Shown: piece by piece, positions 17,318 to 27,204 of the stretch | Numbering within the stretch: the first letter of the stretch is position 1 | Layout: each line of letters begins with the position of its first letter | The notes under the pieces: generated by a model | Databases searched by the model: none | Seen by the model: the letters and a program-made list of their open reading frames with translations, nothing else | Told to the model about the DNA's origin: nothing | Assembly (NCBI RefSeq): GCF_030944405.1 | Contig: NZ_CP132339.1 | Span: 6,200,001-6,264,000, forward strand | Reading direction: 5' to 3' | DNA length: 64,000 bases | Source: Janthinobacterium sp. J1-1 | GTDB taxonomy: Bacteria; Pseudomonadota; Gammaproteobacteria; Burkholderiales; Burkholderiaceae_D | Made by a program: the position numbers and the translations under genes

Positions 17318-18240
17318 AGCTCCGCCAGCGCCTTGACATGGGCCGCCACGCTGCGCCCCAGCGACGACAGGTTGTAGCCGCCCTCCAGGCAACTGACGAT
17401 GCGCCCTTCGCCATACTGCTTGGCCACCGCCATCATCTGCTGCGTCAGCCAGCTGTAATCCGCCTCGACCAGGCCCATGCCGCCCACGTCGTCTTCGCGG
17501 TGGGCGTCGAAACCGGCGGAAATGAACACCATCTGCGGCCGCTGGCGGTGCAGCGCCGGCAGCCAGTGGTCCAGCACCAGCTGGCGCACCACGTCGCCTT
17601 TCGAGCGGGCCGGCACCGGCACGTTGACCCGCGTGTCGGTATATGACTCGACATCGCTGTAGGGATAAAACGGGTGCTGGAAAAAACTGACCATCAGGAT
17701 GCGCGGATCGTGCGCCACCGATTCGGCCGTGCCATTGCCATGGTGCACGTCGAAGTCGACGATGGCGACCCGCTCCAGGCCGCGCACGTCGAGCGCATGC
17801 TTGGCGGCGATGGCGATATTGTTGAACAGGCAGAAACCCATCGGTTCGCTGGGCCGCGCATGGTGGCCGGGCGGACGGATGGCGCAGAACGCATTGGCGA
17901 TCTCGCCATCGATCACGGCGTCGGTGGCGGAAATGGCGGAACCGGCCGCCGCCAGCGCCGCCTGGTAGCTGTGCGCGTTGAGCAGGGTATCGCCGTCGAG
18001 CGGATAGTAGTCGCCCGGTGGCGGCACATTGTCGCGCACCAGGCCGATGGCCGTCGCGCTGTGGTTGCGTTCGATATCGGACAGCTGCGCGCAGGCGCCC
18101 GTGCGGTGTTCGACCAGGTCGCTGATATGGGCCAGGATCAGCTGGTCGCTGATGGCCTGCAAACGGGCCGGTGATTCGGGATGCCAGTCGCCCATTTCAT
18201 GGCGCTGGCAATCGGGATGGGTATAAATAGCTGTGCTCAT
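17314..18240 (-). CDS. Histone-deacetylase-family amidohydrolase
   Basis: 308 aa, class II HDAC/acetylpolyamine amidohydrolase fold. Signature segments are HPESPARL, CAIRPPGHHA, VDFDVHHGNGT (Zn ligands), SAGFDAHREDD and LEGGYNLSSL. In bacteria such enzymes deacetylate polyamines, acetoin-related or small acyl-amine substrates; the substrate here is open. It diverges from the MoxR operon. Confidence 0.9.
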   Translation of the reverse strand: MSTAIYTHPDCQRHEMGDWHPESPARLQAISDQLILAHISDLVEHRTGACAQLSDIERNHSATAIGLVRDNVPPPGDYYPLDGDTLLNAHSYQAALAAAGSAISATDAVIDGEIANAFCAIRPPGHHARPSEPMGFCLFNNIAIAAKHALDVRGLERVAIVDFDVHHGNGTAESVAHDPRILMVSFFQHPFYPYSDVESYTDTRVNVPVPARSKGDVVRQLVLDHWLPALHRQRPQMVFISAGFDAHREDDVGGMGLVEADYSWLTQQMMAVAKQYGEGRIVSCLEGGYNLSSLGRSVAAHVKALAEL

Positions 18241-18368
18241 TCTTTGTACTTGTTCGCTTTGTCTCTGTCCACGCAGGTAAAATCACAGGCTGGCCCGCGC
18301 CGTCATGGTCTCCATCGCATAATCTACCACGGACACGCTGCCCGCGGGCGCGGTGGCAGGCGCAGGAT

Positions 18369-18398
18369 TTGACCGGCGCTAGCGATTGCACATTAAAT
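18369..18398 (+). promoter_or_regulatory. Possible promoter of the MoxR-DUF58-TgpA-MltB operon
   Basis: TTGACC (18369-18374), an 18-nt spacer and TTAAAT (18393-18398), 28 bp before the ATG of the MoxR gene. The -35 is one base and the -10 two bases from consensus; spacing is acceptable. Confidence 0.4.
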
Positions 18399-18425
18399 AA
18401 TTGCCAGTACCACGACAAGGGTTCC

Positions 18426-19334
<909 letters not shown>

Positions 19335-19337
19335 CCC

Positions 19338-20273
19338 ATGCGGCGCGCCTCCCTGCTGCCCGCGCGCCCCTGGCTGGGCGCGCACCGCGTGCATATCCGG
19401 CCCTCGCGCGCCGGCCTGGCGTTCGCCTTGCTGCTGCTGGCGCTGTGGATCGCCGCCGTCAATTACCAGCTGGCCCTGGGCCATGCGCTGACCTGGTTCG
19501 CCGTCGCCTGCGCCATCACCGACATGCTGTTTGCCAGCCGCAACCTGGCCGGGCTGGCGCTGTCGGCCACGCCGGGCACCATGGTGGCCGCCGGCGGCAA
19601 GGCCCGCTTCGAGCTGCGCCTGATCAACCGCAGCACCCGCCCGCGCCATGCGATCGCCGTGCTGGCGGCCCTGCCGCAGGCGGCGCCGGAACTGGTCGAC
19701 GTGGACGCTGGCGGCGCCGCCAGCGTCCACGTGCTGGTACCTGCCCGTGAACGGGGCTGGCTGGCGGCCCCCGCCGTGCGGCTGTCGAGCAACTTCCCGC
19801 TGGGCCTGTTCCACGCCTGGTGCCACTGGCAGCCGGAAGCGCGGGTGCTGGTCTATCCCTGCCCGGAAGAAGCGGCGCCTGCCCTGCCTGCGAGCATTAC
19901 TGCGCCCCACCCGCAACAACCGGAACTGGCGGGCGTCGCCGCCTACCAGAGCGGCGACCCGCTGCGGCGCCTGGCCTGGCGCCATATCGCCCGCCACGAC
20001 GATGACCATTTATACAGCAAGCAATTCCAGGATATCGGTGGCGGCCAGTACCAGGACGACTTGCTGCTCGACTACGCCGCCCTGCCGCCGCAACTGGGCG
20101 TGGAAGCGCGGCTGTCGCGCCTGTGCGCCTGGGTTCTGGCGGCCGAGCGCTTGCATCTGCCATATGGCTTGCGCCTGGAGCAGATGCTGATCGCGCCAGG
20201 CCAGGGCCGGTTGCACCTGGACGCCTGCCTGCGCGCGCTGGCGCTGCATGGCTTGCCGCAGGCAGCACCATGA
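19338..20273 (+). CDS. DUF58 domain protein, membrane anchored
   Basis: 311 aa. Two N-terminal membrane helices (about 28-65) lead into a beta-rich stretch and the DUF58 core with GVAAYQSGDPLRRLAWRHIARHDDDHLYSKQF, close to the usual Y..GD..R.I.W....R form. DUF58 proteins accompany MoxR ATPases and transglutaminase-like proteins; their biochemical role is unsettled. The stop codon overlaps the next start (ATGA). Confidence 0.88.
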   Translation: MRRASLLPARPWLGAHRVHIRPSRAGLAFALLLLALWIAAVNYQLALGHALTWFAVACAITDMLFASRNLAGLALSATPGTMVAAGGKARFELRLINRSTRPRHAIAVLAALPQAAPELVDVDAGGAASVHVLVPARERGWLAAPAVRLSSNFPLGLFHAWCHWQPEARVLVYPCPEEAAPALPASITAPHPQQPELAGVAAYQSGDPLRRLAWRHIARHDDDHLYSKQFQDIGGGQYQDDLLLDYAALPPQLGVEARLSRLCAWVLAAERLHLPYGLRLEQMLIAPGQGRLHLDACLRALALHGLPQAAP

Positions 20274-22246
20274 TGGGCTGGCTGCGTGAGATGCCGCGCG
20301 AGCGGGCCGATATCTTGCTGTTGCTCCTGGCGGTGGCCATGGTGCTGGCGCCGCACGCCGGGCATTTTCCGCCATGGCTGTCGGTGGCCGCCGCCGTGCC
20401 GCTGCTGTGGCGCGCCGCACTCACCGTGCGCGGTGGGCGCCAGCCGCCGCTGGGCTGGCTGATGCTGCTGGCCATGCTGGGCATCAGCGGCGTGCATATC
20501 AGCTTCGGCACCTTGCTCGGGCGCGATCCCGGCGTGGCCATGCTGGCCCTGCTGCTGTCGCTGAAATCGCTGGAAATGCATGGCCGGCGCGATGTCTTCG
20601 TGCTGGTCTTCATCTGCTTTTTTTTGCTAATGGCCAATTTCTTCCATGCCCAGGGCCTGCTCAGCGCGGCCTGGATGCTGGCCACCGTGATCGTGCTGCT
20701 GGCGGCCCTGCTGTCGTTTCACTATGGCCCCGCACAGCCGCGCTGGCCGGCGCGCTGGCGCCTGCTGGGCCGCATGCTGGCGCTGGCCCTGCCGCTGTCG
20801 GCGCTGCTGTTTTTCATGATGCCGCGCCTGGCCGACCCGCTGTGGGGTGGGGCCGGCATGGGCGCGCACGGCACGACGGGATTGTCCGACAGCATGCAAC
20901 CGGGCGCGATCGCGCAACTGGCCCTGTCCGACGATCCCGTCTTCACCGCGCATTTCACGACTGCGCTGCCGCCGCAAACCGCGCTGTACTGGCGCGGCGT
21001 GGTGCTGGGCAACTACGACGGCGCCAGCTGGACCCGCAGCGCCGCGCCCGAGACGCAGGGCAAGATCGATATCGCGCTGGCCGGCGAACGCCTCGACTAC
21101 CAGGTCGATCTGCTGCCCAGCGGCCAGCGGCGCATCTTTGCGCTGGACTTGCCGCGCAGCATAGAGCGCCTGCCCGGCAACCCCTATGTGGTGTCGCCGG
21201 CGCTGGAAGTGCTGACCGTCCAGCCCATCGCCACCGCCGTGCGCTACCGCGCCAGTTCACAAATCCGCTACCGGCTGCAGGCCCAGCTGACGCCGCAACA
21301 AAAGCAGCCATGGCTGGCGCTGCCGCCCGGCGCCAATCCGCGCAGCCTGGCCTGGGCGCGGCAAATGCGCGCAGGCCAACCCACGCAGCAGGCGGCGATC
21401 GCCGCCGTGCTGGCCCATTTCAGCGCGGCGCCGTTCCGCTACACCTTGCAGCCACCGCTGCTGGGCAAGGACGGCGTCGACGACTTTCTGTTCCGCACCC
21501 GGGCCGGCTTTTGCGAACACTATGCGGGCAGCTTTGTCGTGCTGATGCGCGCCATGGCCATCCCCGCGCGCGTGGTGACCGGCTACCAGGGCGGCTTGCG
21601 CGACGAGGCGGCAGGATCGGTCACGGTGCGCCAGTCCGACGCCCATGCCTGGAGCGAAGTCTGGCTGCCCGATCAAGGCTGGATACGCATCGACCCAACC
21701 AGCCAGGTGGCGCCGATGCGCACCGAGCGCAACCTGGACGCGGCATTGCCGCCCGTGCCGGCGCGGGCCGGTAGCTGGCAGGCACTGGACACCTTGGGCC
21801 ATGCCTGGCAGCGGGCCGAACAGGGCTGGCAACGCTGGGTGCTCGATTACACGCCCGAGCGCCAGCGCGCCATGGTCGACGCCGTGCTGGCGCTGCCGGC
21901 CAGGCAGGTCGCGATCGCTTGCGCCCTGCTGGCCGCGCTGGCGGCGCTGGCCGGCGCCCTGTTCTGGTGGCGCCAGCGCCCGGGCCGGCATCCGGGCGCC
22001 GCGCTCGACCAGTTATATGCGCGTTTTTGCCGCCAGCAGGCGCGTCGCGGACACAGCCGTGCGCCGCACGAAGGGCCGCACGGTTATGCTGCACGGCTGG
22101 CGGCCAGCCCGGCGTCGCCGCGCGCGCACGACGCGATGGCGCGCTTTCTGGCTATCTATGCCGCGATGAAGTATGGTAATGCCAACCCAGACGAACACAC
22201 CCGTGCGCGGCGCACCTTGCGCCGCCTGTTAACACTATGCCGATGA
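20270..22246 (+). CDS. TgpA-like transglutaminase domain membrane protein (DUF3488/DUF4129)
   Basis: 658 aa. Five to six N-terminal membrane helices (DUF3488, about 10-190) precede a periplasmic transglutaminase core with Cys in RAGFCEHYAGSFV, His in DAHAWSEVWL and Asp in WIRIDPTS, so the catalytic triad is intact. One more membrane helix (about 545-570) and a C-terminal cytoplasmic DUF4129-type segment follow. Relatives such as P. aeruginosa TgpA are essential inner-membrane proteins. Translation starts in the DUF58 stop (ATGATG at 20270). Confidence 0.9.
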   Translation: MMGWLREMPRERADILLLLLAVAMVLAPHAGHFPPWLSVAAAVPLLWRAALTVRGGRQPPLGWLMLLAMLGISGVHISFGTLLGRDPGVAMLALLLSLKSLEMHGRRDVFVLVFICFFLLMANFFHAQGLLSAAWMLATVIVLLAALLSFHYGPAQPRWPARWRLLGRMLALALPLSALLFFMMPRLADPLWGGAGMGAHGTTGLSDSMQPGAIAQLALSDDPVFTAHFTTALPPQTALYWRGVVLGNYDGASWTRSAAPETQGKIDIALAGERLDYQVDLLPSGQRRIFALDLPRSIERLPGNPYVVSPALEVLTVQPIATAVRYRASSQIRYRLQAQLTPQQKQPWLALPPGANPRSLAWARQMRAGQPTQQAAIAAVLAHFSAAPFRYTLQPPLLGKDGVDDFLFRTRAGFCEHYAGSFVVLMRAMAIPARVVTGYQGGLRDEAAGSVTVRQSDAHAWSEVWLPDQGWIRIDPTSQVAPMRTERNLDAALPPVPARAGSWQALDTLGHAWQRAEQGWQRWVLDYTPERQRAMVDAVLALPARQVAIACALLAALAALAGALFWWRQRPGRHPGAALDQLYARFCRQQARRGHSRAPHEGPHGYAARLAASPASPRAHDAMARFLAIYAAMKYGNANPDEHTRARRTLRRLLTLCR

Positions 22247-23415
22247 GACGCTTCTTGCCTACCACTACCTCGACCACCTCCGCTTTCTTGATGTCCCTGC
22301 TGCTGGCCGGCTCCTCCATGACGCACGCCGCGGAAAACAGCCAGATTTCCGCCGCCGACCGTGCCCGGGCGGTCAAGGCCGCGAAACAGGGCACCAGACA
22401 GGACGCAAATAAGCCCGCCGCCAAAAAGGCGCCCGCCAAGTTTGACTTCGAAGGCGAATTCGTCAACTACGCCAGCTGGAGCGAGGTGCGCGCCTTTCTC
22501 GATGACATGGCCGCCAAGCACGGTTTTGACCGCGCCGAACTCGATGTGCTGATCGGCAAGGTGCGCTACGTGGACACTACGGTGCAACTGATGAAACCCG
22601 CGCCACCGGGCAAGCCGAAGAACTGGCAGGCCTACAGCGCCCGCTTTATCGAACCGGTGCGCATCAATGCGGGCGTGAAGTTCTGGAACGAGAACGCCGA
22701 GGCGCTGGCGCGCGCCGAACGCGACTATGGCGTGCCGGCCAATATCATCGTCGGCATTATCGGCGTGGAAACCGTGTATGGCCGCAATACGGGGCGCTTC
22801 CGCGTGCTCGACGCGCTGACCACGCTGGCGTTTTCCTATCCCGAAAGCCCGAACCGCACGGCCCGCATGGCCTTCTTCAAGGGCGAACTGGAAAACGCGC
22901 TGCTGTTCGCGCGCAAGGACGGCATCGATCCGCTGACACTGCTGGGGTCGTATGCGGGCGCCATCGGCCTGCCCCAGTTCATGCCCAGCAGCATCATGAA
23001 ATATGCGGTGGACTTCGATGGTGATAGTCACATCGACCTGCGCAACTCGACCGCCGACGCGATCGGCAGCGTGGCCCATTTCCTGGTTGAGCATGGCTGG
23101 AAACGCGACGATCCGGCCACCAGCGTGTATCCCGTGACGGTGTCGCCGAACCGTGTTTGGGAAAAATTCCTCGGCCAGGGACTGGAAGCAAAATTCCCTC
23201 TGGCAGAGCTGCAGCAGGCCGGCGTGAGCAGCGTGGCGGCACCGCCACAGAATATGTTGTACGGTTTGATCGACTTGCAAAATGGCTCAGAAGCAACAGA
23301 GTACAGCTTGGCAAGCAATAACTTCTTTGCTATAACTCAGTACAACAGAAGTTACTTCTATGCTATGTCTGTCATCGATCTGGGCAAGGCTGTCAGCGAA
23401 GCGCGCGCTCGCTAA
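22237..23415 (+). CDS. mltB: Membrane-bound lytic murein transglycosylase B
   Basis: 392 aa with a signal region (about 1-30), family 103 transglycosylase. Catalytic Glu is in IIGVETVYGRNTGRFRVLDAL; LPQFMPSSI.KYAVDFDGDSHIDL carries the EF-hand-like calcium loop described for MltB. No lipobox Cys is visible, so it is probably the soluble periplasmic form. It overlaps the TgpA gene by 10 bp, which ties a cell-wall lytic enzyme to the MoxR-TgpA unit. Confidence 0.92.
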   Translation: MPMRRFLPTTTSTTSAFLMSLLLAGSSMTHAAENSQISAADRARAVKAAKQGTRQDANKPAAKKAPAKFDFEGEFVNYASWSEVRAFLDDMAAKHGFDRAELDVLIGKVRYVDTTVQLMKPAPPGKPKNWQAYSARFIEPVRINAGVKFWNENAEALARAERDYGVPANIIVGIIGVETVYGRNTGRFRVLDALTTLAFSYPESPNRTARMAFFKGELENALLFARKDGIDPLTLLGSYAGAIGLPQFMPSSIMKYAVDFDGDSHIDLRNSTADAIGSVAHFLVEHGWKRDDPATSVYPVTVSPNRVWEKFLGQGLEAKFPLAELQQAGVSSVAAPPQNMLYGLIDLQNGSEATEYSLASNNFFAITQYNRSYFYAMSVIDLGKAVSEARAR

Positions 23416-23853
23416 CCGGAAGTCGGTGTAAAGTTATAATGTTACTTGTAAGAAAGCGTAAGCGCGATTGTAGCGGCTCAGGAACATGTTTATGGTGCAC
23501 TGATCAGCATCGCGCTCGCTGAACTCGCGAGCGATCCGACAGCATCAAAATTGGAAATGGTTTTTCACTTAACTTTTGTCAAAGTACAATTTTTGGTCTA
23601 TCATGTAAATGGTAAAGAATACATGGCTGTTGCAGCAAGACAACAAAAATCAGGGGTGTCACACGATTGTCACACTTTCTAACCTGAAACTAAATCCTGC
23701 TGTACAATTGTGTATATATTATGAAAAACTGTATCCCGGATCGTACCATGTGTGAATTCGTTCCTTTTAGTAAAGAATGAACATGAACGCAGCAAGAGCG
23801 AGCTCCGAGTGTTTTTACTTTGCAGTGCAACTACAGAAGGAACAAACAACATC
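23416..23853 (+). promoter_or_regulatory. Long leader region with promoter before the small HTH gene
   Basis: 438 bp without a gene. It holds a good sigma70-type promoter, TTGTCA (23576-23581), 17 nt, TATCAT (23599-23604), and a 7-bp hairpin CGCTCGC/GCGAGCG (23513-23533). The distance from promoter to ATG (about 240 nt) implies a long untranslated leader, which could carry regulation. The sequence is more AT-rich than its surroundings. Confidence 0.5.
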
Positions 23854-24186
23854 ATGACAAATCAAGTCGGCATTGATATGAACAGCGATTCGGACTCCGA
23901 CGATCTGTTGCAATACAACCCCAACAGATTACTCGACACCCTGATCGAAAACCTGCGCCTGAAAAATGACGCAGCCCTGTCGCGCGCACTCGAAGTGGCG
24001 CCGCCAGTCATCAGCAAAATCCGCCACCACCGCCTGCCGGTCGGCGCTTCGCTGTTGATCCGCATGCACGAAGTCAGCGATCTGAGCATTCGTGACCTGC
24101 GTTACCTGATGGGTGACCGTCGCAACAAATTCCGCATCAGCGACAAGCAATTCAAGCCAAAAGAAGGCGAAACGCCACAAGGCTGA
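23854..24186 (+). CDS. Small putative HTH DNA-binding protein
   Basis: 110 aa. Residues about 30-85 (LIENLRLKNDAALSRALEVAPPVISKIRHHRLPVGASLLIRMHEVSDLSIRDLRYLMGDRR) look like a Cro/XRE-type helix-turn-helix: ALSRALEVAPPVISKIR matches the helix 2-turn-helix 3 pattern. The tail is lysine-rich. ATG 23854 has AGAAGGA about 12 nt upstream, rather far. The partner and target are unknown; I know of similar unnamed proteins in Oxalobacteraceae. Confidence 0.7.
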   Translation: MTNQVGIDMNSDSDSDDLLQYNPNRLLDTLIENLRLKNDAALSRALEVAPPVISKIRHHRLPVGASLLIRMHEVSDLSIRDLRYLMGDRRNKFRISDKQFKPKEGETPQG

Positions 24187-24208
24187 TCCTGCCGCTTACG
24201 CAGGTTTT

Positions 24209-24229
24209 CCCTCCCCGCCATGGGGAGGG
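24209..24229. repeat. Short GC-rich inverted repeat
   Basis: CCCTCCCC (24209-24216), loop GCCAT, GGGGAGGG (24222-24229). It lacks a T-run on either strand, so it is more like a REP-type intergenic palindrome than an intrinsic terminator. A weaker relative lies at 62951-62976. It separates the convergent HTH and cysM genes. Confidence 0.5.
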
Positions 24230-24282
24230 GGTAGTTACCGTCTTTCCCAGGCCGTTCTGGCCACCCTCAGTTCCATCTTGAT

Positions 24283-25185
24283 TTACGCAGGAAAAACCCC
24301 GGTAGAAAGATAGCGGTCGCCGCGGTCGCAGACCACGAACACGATGGTCGCATTCTCGACGGTTTGCGAAATGCGCAGCGCGATTTCGCAGGCGCCGGCC
24401 GCTGAAATACCGCAGAACAAGCCCTCTTCCGCCGCCAGGCTGCGCGCCATGCGTTCGGCCACGCCCTGGCTCACGTATTCGATCTGGTCGACGCGCGTCT
24501 TGTCGTAGATTTTCGGCAAATACGCTTCCGGCCATTTGCGGATGCCGGGAATTTGCGAACCCTCTTCCGGCTGCGCGCCGATGACCTGGATCGCCGGATT
24601 CTGTTCCTTCAGATACCGCGAGACGCCCATGATGGTGCCGGTAGTGCCCATGGCGCTGACAAAATGCGTGACCCGCCCTTCGGTGTCGCGCCAGATTTCC
24701 GGCCCCGTGCTTTCATAGTGGGCGCGCGAATTGTCTTCATTGCCGAACTGGTCGAGGATGATGCCGCGGCCGTCCTTCTGCATCTGCTCGGCCAGGTCGC
24801 GCGCATATTCCATGCCGCCGGTCTTGGGCGTGAGCAAGATATCGGCGCCATACGCGGCCATGCTCTGGCGCCGCTCGACGCTCAGATTGTCGGGCATCAG
24901 CAGCAGCATCTTGTAGCCGCGCAGGGCGGCGGCCATGGCCAGCGCGATGCCGGTATTGCCGCTGGTCGCTTCGATCAGGGTGTCGCCCGGCTTGATCTGG
25001 CCGCGCTCTTCGGCACGCTTGAGCATGGACATGGCGGCGCGGTCCTTGACGGAGCCGGCCGGATTATTGCCTTCCAGCTTGCCGAGAATGACGTTGTTGC
25101 GCGCAAGCGCATCCGCGCCCGGCAAACGTGTCAGCCGTACCAGCGGAGTATTGCCTATCGTATCTTCAAGTGTCTTGTAAGCCAT
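24283..25185 (-). CDS. cysM: Cysteine synthase B
   Basis: 300 aa, PLP-dependent beta-elimination family. PLP-Lys is in NPAGSVKDRAA, the phosphate loop is EATSGNTGIALAM, and IGNTPLVRL opens the chain. GIRKWPEAYLPKI fits the CysM rather than the CysK type, so it should make cysteine or S-sulfocysteine from O-acetylserine and sulfide or thiosulfate. Start at ATG 25185; the longer frame to 25419 reads an unrelated upstream extension. Confidence 0.92.
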   Translation of the reverse strand: MAYKTLEDTIGNTPLVRLTRLPGADALARNNVILGKLEGNNPAGSVKDRAAMSMLKRAEERGQIKPGDTLIEATSGNTGIALAMAAALRGYKMLLLMPDNLSVERRQSMAAYGADILLTPKTGGMEYARDLAEQMQKDGRGIILDQFGNEDNSRAHYESTGPEIWRDTEGRVTHFVSAMGTTGTIMGVSRYLKEQNPAIQVIGAQPEEGSQIPGIRKWPEAYLPKIYDKTRVDQIEYVSQGVAERMARSLAAEEGLFCGISAAGACEIALRISQTVENATIVFVVCDRGDRYLSTGVFPA

Positions 25186-25440
25186 CGTGTCGCTTCGCGT
25201 AAATTCAACAAAGACCCATTCTAATATGAGAAGCAGGGCCGCGTGTCGCCGATGGCGGCGGCTGACCAGCAGCGCAGCGCCATCCACGCTCGCCGCGCCA
25301 GGCCGCATGAATGCTTGCTCACAGCGATTTTTCGCTGCCGCACAGCAGGCTTTTGGCACGCGGCGCGGGCTTGCGCTAGACTGGCCGGCATCAGTTATTT
25401 TTCTTATTTGCTTATTCACTTGCCACCAGACGGATCAGCC

Positions 25441-27204
25441 ATGCACAGCAGCGCACCCGAATTCATTCCCGAAGCCACGCCGGACGATCCGCTCCAGGCC
25501 AATACCCTCGACCTGCGCGGCCGCAGCCACCAGATTTCGCCGGTCTTCAACGACGCCGAACTCGAACGCCTGCAGCGCTACGGCAAGGTCAGGCATTTTG
25601 CCGATGGCGACACCTTGTTTCAGGCGGGCAACAGCAGCTTCGGCATGCTGGTCATTTTGTCGGGCCGGGTCGCCGTCACGCGCCATGAGGTCATGGGCCA
25701 GGATACGCTGCTGCGCGAGGTGGGCCGGGGCCACTTCATCGCCGAAGTGGCGCAGCTGTCGGGCCGGCCCACCTTGGTCAACGGCGCGGCCGTGGGCGCG
25801 GTGGAATTGCTGGAGGTCAGTTCGGAATCCTTGCGCGCCCTGCTGGTGGCGGAAGCGGAAATGGGCGAGCGCATCGTGCGCGCGCTGATCTTGCGCCGCG
25901 TGGGACTGATCGAGTCCAACTCGGGCGGGCCGGTGCTGGTGGGACCGCGCGGCAATGCGAATATGTTCCAGCTGCAAAGCTTCTTGACCAGCAACGGCCA
26001 TCCGCACACCGTGCTCGATCCGGCCAGCGACCCGGCCGCGGCCGCGCTGCGCACGCGCTACCAGCCGACGGCGCAGGAATGGCCGCTGGTGGTCTGCCCG
26101 GACGGCAAGATCATGAAGAATCCGGACAACGCCGACCTGGGCCGCTGCCTGGGCATGCTGCCCGACCTGTCCGGCGACAAGATTGTCGACGTGCTGGTGG
26201 TGGGCGCGGGCCCGGCCGGCCTGGCCACCGCCGTGTATGCGGCTTCGGAAGGCTTGTCGGTGCTGGCGCTCGAGCAGCGCGCCTATGGCGGCCAGGCCGG
26301 CGCCAGCGCCCGCATCGAAAACTACCTCGGTTTTCCAACCGGCATCTCCGGCCGCGCGCTGGCCGGGCGCGCCTATGTGCAGGCACAGAAATTCGGCGTC
26401 GAAGTGGCCACTCCCGCCAATGCCGCCAGGCTCGAATGCGACGGCTGGCCGCTGCGCCTGACCTTGTCCGATGGCGTCACCGTGCGCGCCCGCACCGTGG
26501 TGCTGTCGTGCGGCGCACGCTACCGCCGGCCCTCGCTGGCGAACCTGAAAACGTATGAAGGGCGCGGCATCTATTACTGGGCCTCGCCGATCGAAGCCAA
26601 GCTGTGCCGCCAGGAAGAGATCATCCTGGTGGGCGGCGGCAATTCGGCCGGCCAGGCGGCCGTGTTCCTGTCCGGCCATGCCGCCAAAGTCCATATGGTG
26701 ATCCGTGGCGCCGGGCTGGCCGCCAGCATGTCGACTTACCTGATCGAGCGCATCGCCGCCACGCCGAATATCACCTTGCACACGCACACGGAAATCATCG
26801 CGCTCGAAGGCGACGACGATGGCTTGAGCGAGGTGCGCTGGCGCAACAATCAAACGGGCGAAGAAGCCGATTGCGCCGTGCGCCGCGTGTTCCTGTTCGT
26901 CGGCGCCGACCCGAATACCGACTGGCTGCACGGCTGCGCCGTGGCGGTCGACGCCCAGGGGTTTATCCGCACCGGCTTCGACGTTACACGCGCCGAATGC
27001 AGCAAGCTCGGCGACAAGCCCATCTCGCCGGCCGAGCTGCCGGACCGCGCCGCGCTGGAAACCAGCGTGCCGGGCGTGTTCGCGATCGGCGACGTGCGCG
27101 CCGGCTCGACCAAGCGGGTGGCGGCCGCCGTCGGCGAAGGCGCGGCCGTGGTGTCGCAGATCCACAGCTTTCTGGCCAGGCTGCCGGCCGACGCCGTCAA
27201 ATGA
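25441..27204 (+). CDS. cNMP-binding / Trx-like / TrxR-like fusion flavoprotein
   Basis: 587 aa in three parts. A cyclic-nucleotide-binding fold (about 30-155) comes first. A Trx-like segment (about 163-240; SFLTSNGHPHTVLDP..PLVVCPDGKIMKNP) has no CxxC. A thioredoxin-reductase-like FAD/NAD(P) module (about 248-585) has GAGPAG, GGQAGASARIENYLGFP, the second nucleotide motif VGGGNSAGQAA, and GVFAIGDVR. The CxxC expected near GIYYWASPIEAKLC is absent, so electrons probably pass to another acceptor. It may sense a nucleotide or redox signal. Confidence 0.88.
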   Translation: MHSSAPEFIPEATPDDPLQANTLDLRGRSHQISPVFNDAELERLQRYGKVRHFADGDTLFQAGNSSFGMLVILSGRVAVTRHEVMGQDTLLREVGRGHFIAEVAQLSGRPTLVNGAAVGAVELLEVSSESLRALLVAEAEMGERIVRALILRRVGLIESNSGGPVLVGPRGNANMFQLQSFLTSNGHPHTVLDPASDPAAAALRTRYQPTAQEWPLVVCPDGKIMKNPDNADLGRCLGMLPDLSGDKIVDVLVVGAGPAGLATAVYAASEGLSVLALEQRAYGGQAGASARIENYLGFPTGISGRALAGRAYVQAQKFGVEVATPANAARLECDGWPLRLTLSDGVTVRARTVVLSCGARYRRPSLANLKTYEGRGIYYWASPIEAKLCRQEEIILVGGGNSAGQAAVFLSGHAAKVHMVIRGAGLAASMSTYLIERIAATPNITLHTHTEIIALEGDDDGLSEVRWRNNQTGEEADCAVRRVFLFVGADPNTDWLHGCAVAVDAQGFIRTGFDVTRAECSKLGDKPISPAELPDRAALETSVPGVFAIGDVRAGSTKRVAAAVGEGAAVVSQIHSFLARLPADAVK

